From Paenibacillus sp. (GTDB lineage: Bacteria > Bacillota > Bacilli > Paenibacillales > NBRC-103111), in NCBI GenBank assembly GCA_031180825.1, contig JAPSLM010000009.1, forward strand, positions 124,001 to 188,000: a DNA stretch of 64,000 bases, read 5' to 3'. How positions within the stretch are numbered: the stretch's first letter is position 1; every line of letters starts with the position of its first letter. The notes beneath the pieces were generated by a model. That model saw only the letters and a program-made list of their open reading frames with translations, was not told the DNA's origin and did not search any database. Of the stretch, positions 60,163 through 64,000 are shown one piece after another. The position numbers and the translations under genes are program-made.

Positions 60163-60771
60163 ATGGCAAGCCGCGTCAATCATGAAGGGGCCGAGACGGC
60201 CCGCTTCTCGTTCCCGTACGCGCTTCGATCTTGTTTATCGTTGTTTGCGGTCTTGTTTACCCGCTCGTTTCGACCGGAATCGCGCAGGCGATTTTTCCGG
60301 TCCAGGCGAACGGCAGTCTGGTTCGGGACCGCAGCGGCGCCATCGTCGGCTCTGAGCTGATCGGGCAGAAATTCAGCGATCCGAAATATTTTCAAGGACG
60401 CGTATCGAGTATAGATTATAAGGCCGATGCCTCGGGTTCGAACAACTATGCGCCGTCGAAACCCCGAGCTGGCGAAGCGGATGCAGGAATCGATCGAGGC
60501 CTGGAAGACAGCCAATCCGGACGTATCGGTCGGCGAGGTTCCGATCGACCTGCTGACCAATTCCGGCTCGGGGCTCGATCCGCACATTTCCCCGAAGGCG
60601 GCCAAGGCGCAGGTGCCGCGGATCAGCAAGCTGACGGGAATCGGCGAAGCGGACCTCGGACAGCTGGTGGAGCGCCATACGGAAGGGCGGGATCTCGGCC
60701 TATTCGGCGAGCCCCGCGTGAACGTGCTGAAGCTGAACCTGGCGCTTACCGAAATGATGACGAAAAAGTAG
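60163..60771 (+). pseudogene. kdpC: KdpC with two frameshifts
   Basis: Start [22 protein letters not shown] with AAGGGA upstream. At about 60220 the frame shifts so that [32 protein letters not shown] continues in another frame, through GSNNYAPS. At about 60455 an extra A in a short A-run shifts it again to [15 protein letters not shown] and [21 protein letters not shown], ending [12 protein letters not shown] at 60771. Together the pieces make a full-length KdpC. Confidence 0.88.
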
Positions 60772-60792
60772 CGTAAAAGGAGCTGTTGTGTC

Positions 60793-62040
60793 TTGTCCGG
60801 AAAAGCCAAACATACCGCCGCCGTGTCGCTCGGCGTCATGGCCGCGGGCTTCGCGGCGACGATACCGTGGGCGGATCACACGTGGGTTCGCCTGCTGCAA
60901 AGCGGATTCGAAGCGGGACTTGTCGGGGGGCTGGCCGATTGGTTTGCCGTTACCGCCTTATTCCGCCATCCGCTGGGCATTCCGATCCCGCATACCGCGC
61001 TGCTGCCGAATAACCGGCGGCGGGTAACGGAGGCGCTCATCACCACCGTCGAGCAGGAACTGATCAGCAAAGAAAGCATCCGCAGCAAGCTCGCCGGGCT
61101 GAAGATCGTTTCGCGCGGACTGGAAGCGGCCGAACGGGTTTTGGAATCCGGCAAGACGCAGCAGAGCATCGCCGTATGGTGCGAGCGGCTGCTGGACTAT
61201 ATCCCGTGGAATCGTATACCCGCGCTGCTGGAAAAGGAAATCCGGCAGCGCATTGACGCGCTGGAGGCCGCACCGGCTCTCCGCAAAGCGCTGGATCAAG
61301 TGTACGAGTACCAGGGGGACGAGAAAGCGCTCGATATTCTTCTGGATCTGGCCGAGCAGCTTGTCCTGACGAGAGAGACGCAGCACCGGCTTGGCGCGAT
61401 GGCCGCACAGGCGATGCAGGGGCTGCAGACGAATGGATTTATGCAGCTTGCGGTGAATGCGTTTCTCGGCTTTTATAATGAAGAAAAGCTTGGGGCGATG
61501 ATCCAGCAGTTTGTGTGGAACGCCATCCGCGACATGAAGCGGCAGGGGAACAAAAACCGGCTGGCGCTGCTGGCGGAGCTTCGCGTCCGGCTGGAGCGCT
61601 GGCTGGCCGATCCGGAGACGGCGGACACGCTGGACGTGTGGAAGCTGCGGCTGCTGGATAACCTGAACCTCACCGCCAGGGCGGAGAAGTGGGTAGAGCA
61701 GCTGAAGGAGCGGCTTCTGGAAACGGTGCGCGCGCCCGAGTTTGCCGAGCGCTATGCCATTCCTTTTCTTAAGGGGCTGCTGCAGAGGTTTCGGGAAGAC
61801 GAGCAGGGCCTGGAGAAGCTCGAGCAGTGGGTCCAGGAGCAGCTCGGCCGCTGGGTGGAGGCCAACCATTCCAAAATCGGCGCCTTGATCCGGGAAAATG
61901 TGGACCGGTTCGACAATGAGACTTTAATTGCTTTAATGGAAGATAAAATCGGAAGCGATTTGCAGTGGATTCGGGTCAACGGCGCGCTATGCGGTTTTTT
62001 GATCGGAGTGCTGCTGGGAACGGTCAAACTGTTCGTCTGA
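60793..62040 (+). CDS. DUF445 family protein
   Basis: A 415-residue protein with the DUF445 start VSLGVMAAGFAATIPW, EAGLVGGLADWFAVTALFRHPLGIPIPHTALLPNNRRRV, a long helical middle and a C-terminal helix LCGFLIGVLLGTVKLFV. It is intact, unlike its neighbours. The TTG start at 60793 is ten bases after AAAGGAG. The role of these membrane proteins is not established. Confidence 0.85.
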   Translation: MSGKAKHTAAVSLGVMAAGFAATIPWADHTWVRLLQSGFEAGLVGGLADWFAVTALFRHPLGIPIPHTALLPNNRRRVTEALITTVEQELISKESIRSKLAGLKIVSRGLEAAERVLESGKTQQSIAVWCERLLDYIPWNRIPALLEKEIRQRIDALEAAPALRKALDQVYEYQGDEKALDILLDLAEQLVLTRETQHRLGAMAAQAMQGLQTNGFMQLAVNAFLGFYNEEKLGAMIQQFVWNAIRDMKRQGNKNRLALLAELRVRLERWLADPETADTLDVWKLRLLDNLNLTARAEKWVEQLKERLLETVRAPEFAERYAIPFLKGLLQRFREDEQGLEKLEQWVQEQLGRWVEANHSKIGALIRENVDRFDNETLIALMEDKIGSDLQWIRVNGALCGFLIGVLLGTVKLFV

Positions 62041-62067
62041 CGCCGGGAGAAGAGAGGCGATGTCGGG

Positions 62068-64000
62068 ATGGGGACGGAGACGTTCAAGCGAAAAACGCCG
62101 GAGGAAATTTTGCAGTCCATCTCCAAGCTTCATCGAGGGCGCTTTAAAGTGTATATCGGGGCGGTGAGCGGATCGGGAAAACGTATCACATGCTCCGGGA
62201 AGGACAACTGCTGAAGGACCAGGGGATCGACGTTGTCATCTGCGCCGTTTCCACGATACAGCGGCCGGAAACGGCGCGGCAGATCGGCGGTTTGGAGCGG
62301 GTGTCCAGCATCCGTTGGCAGAAAGACGGCGTGGAAAAGAAGGACTTGAATCTGGAGGCGCTCACCGCGCGCAATCCCGAAGTCGTGCTGGTGGACGGCT
62401 TGGCGCACCGCAATCGCGAAGGGGCTCTGTATCCGACGCGGCTTGAGGATATCCGGCACCTGCTCGGCAAGGGCATCAGCGTCATCACGACGGTCAACGT
62501 ATACGAGCTGGAGGGAGCCACCGAGTTGGCCCAGAAGCTGACCGGCATCGAGGTGCGGGAAACGGTGCCGTCCGACACGTTGGAGCTGGCGGACGAAGTC
62601 GTGCTGGTCGATGCGACGCCGGAGACGATTTTAAGCCGCGTCGAGGAAGGCAGCGTGAAGGTGCAGAAGGGCACGGGCGTATTCAAGCGGGGCAATCTGG
62701 CGGTGCTCCGGGAGCTGGCGCTGCGGCTCGTGGCGGAAGGCGTCAACGATTCGCTTGAAAGACACCGCGAAGAGGATCGGACCGTCGGGCGCGGCCGAGC
62801 GCATTCTCGTATCCGCGCAATATCACTGGAACGGCTCGATCTATGTGCGGCGGGGCCAGCAGATCGCCAAGCGGCTGAACGGCGACCTGCTGGTGGTCGC
62901 TTTTGTCAATCCGAAGAAGGAGTTGTCCAAAGAAGAGGCGGCATTCAAGCGCTCAATGGTCAAGCTGGCGGAGAAGGTTGGCGGGGTGTTCGAAGAGCTG
63001 CCGTTTAGCTCGCGGCGTTCCTTGCCCGGCGTGCTGGTGAACTATGCACTGGCACATCGTGTAACGCGCATCGTCCTCGGGCACTCGAAGCAGACGTTAT
63101 GGCAGGAGCTGTGGCATGGGTCGATCGTGCACGACATGCTCAAGCGGACGCGTAGTATCGATATTTTTATCGTGGCAGACCGGGCAGCGCATGAGGGCGA
63201 GCGTATTCTGCCGACCAAGCAGGCCAAGCGGCGAAAGGCGTCCGATCTGTACCGCCGGCTCAGCTCGGATGAGGTCGAACGGGAGATCGCACAGCTTCGC
63301 AAGGGCCGGTTCAAGGTGTATATCGACGCGGCTCCGGGGGTCGGCAAAACGTAAACGATGCTGCGGGAAGGCAACGATCTGCTGAAGAAGGGGATCGGCG
63401 TGCAGATCGGGCTGCTGGAAACGCATGGCCGTAAGGAGACGCTGGCGCAGGTGGGCGAGCTTCGGACGATCCCTCGCAAGGCGATCGACTACCGGGGAAC
63501 AAAGCTGGAGGAAATGGATACGGACGAGATTATCCGGCGCAAGCCCGAGGTCGTGCTTGTCGACGAGCTGGCGCATACGAACATGCCGGGCAGCAAGAAC
63601 AAGAAGCGCTTCGAAGATGTGCTGGAGCTGCTATCGGCAGGGGTTTCGGTCATCTCGACGGCCAACGTGCAGCATCTGGAAAGCTTGAATGACGCCGTGG
63701 AGAAGCTCACCGGCGTTCGTGTCCGGGAGACGGTGCCGGACCGTATTTTGCGCCTGGCCGACGAAGTTCAGCTGATCGACGTCGCGCCGCAGACACTGCA
63801 GCAGCGTATGAGAGAGGGGCGTATTTACGCGCTCGACAAAGTGGATCAAGCGCTGGGCCATTTTTTCCGCACCGTGAATTTGATTGCGCTGCGGGAGCTG
63901 GCTCTCCGCGAAATTGCCGACGATGTCGACGAACGGCTGGAAGCGTATGAGCGTCAAAGCTCGCTCCGGGGTCCGTGGCGCAGGCAGGAATCGATCTTTG
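62068..64000 (+). pseudogene. Tandem KdpD-like sensor, damaged at both Walker A motifs, runs off window
   Basis: First KdpD domain: TPEEILQSISKLHRGRFKVYIGAVSGSGK. One A is missing in the Walker A codons (about 62178), shifting the frame; TYHMLREGQLLKDQGIDVVICAV, KNPEVVLVD-like NPEVVLVDGLAHRN and later text lie in the second frame. At about 62755 the frame returns, giving a USP-like domain (ERILVSAQYHWNGSIYVRRGQQIAKRL). A second KdpD domain starts KASDLYRRLSSDEVEREIAQLRKGRFKVYI and has Walker A GVGKT followed by an in-frame TAA (63352). Then TMLREGNDLLKKG and ELAHTNMPGSKNKKRFEDV continue to the window end. Any kinase part is outside. Confidence 0.8.

Noticed and set aside
58318..60771. Kdp frameshifts as sequencing errors only
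   Set aside because: The loss of over 500 codons of kdpB and about 130 of kdpA cannot be base-call errors, and the rest of the window has no similar indels; single indels still deserve read checks.

Overview
The window looks like a chromosomal segment of a Paenibacillaceae bacterium (Paenibacillus or a close relative). This is inferred from gene content rather than from any search. The signs are moderately high GC, strong Gram-positive Shine-Dalgarno sites, a YhcN/YlaJ-type spore lipoprotein, a caa3 oxidase operon with ctaG, YesM/YesN-type two-component systems next to Lpl-type sugar ABC transporters, and a c-di-AMP riboswitch. No rRNA, tRNA or CRISPR array was seen.

Layout. 1-270 is a partial spore lipoprotein. 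458-5889 is the cytochrome caa3 oxidase operon (subunits II, I, III, IV, then ctaG and a DUF420 assembly protein). 5974-9307 holds a methyltransferase, a TIM-barrel protein, a SufR-like regulator and a J-domain protein. 9472-16014 is a sigma-54 amino-acid module: a ureohydrolase, an amino-acid ABC transporter, an NtrC-like regulator, and a histidine kinase whose sensor is itself a solute-binding domain. A near-perfect -24/-12 promoter precedes the transporter. 16326-26074 is a glycan module: a secreted GH85 endo-beta-N-acetylglucosaminidase, a YesM/YesN pair and an Lpl-type ABC transporter.

26257-29628 is a mobile, partly AT-rich patch: a complete IS5/IS427-type element, two secreted proteins of foreign composition, and an internally deleted transposon with perfect ends. 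29686-33261 holds an NlpC/P60 hydrolase, a membrane-TlpA fusion and a malic enzyme. 33415-45441 is a second carbohydrate module: a membrane-bound AraC regulator, ABC importer, two Gfo/Idh/MocA dehydrogenases, a GH18-like multidomain secreted enzyme and a sugar-phosphate isomerase-like protein. 45582-53109 is mostly housekeeping genes, plus a 33-residue membrane peptide.

53313-54434 is the most unusual structure. A complete tyrosine recombinase gene is flanked by two perfect 24-bp inverted copies of a site with typical recombinase-core architecture. This suggests a self-invertible segment carrying an outward promoter, between a flavoprotein gene and an HD-GYP gene.

57818 to the end is a c-di-AMP riboswitch with its terminator followed by a badly decayed kdp potassium-uptake locus. 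kdpA has lost its N-terminus, kdpB its whole catalytic core, kdpC has two frameshifts, and a tandem KdpD-like gene is damaged at both Walker A motifs. An intact DUF445 gene sits among the wreckage.
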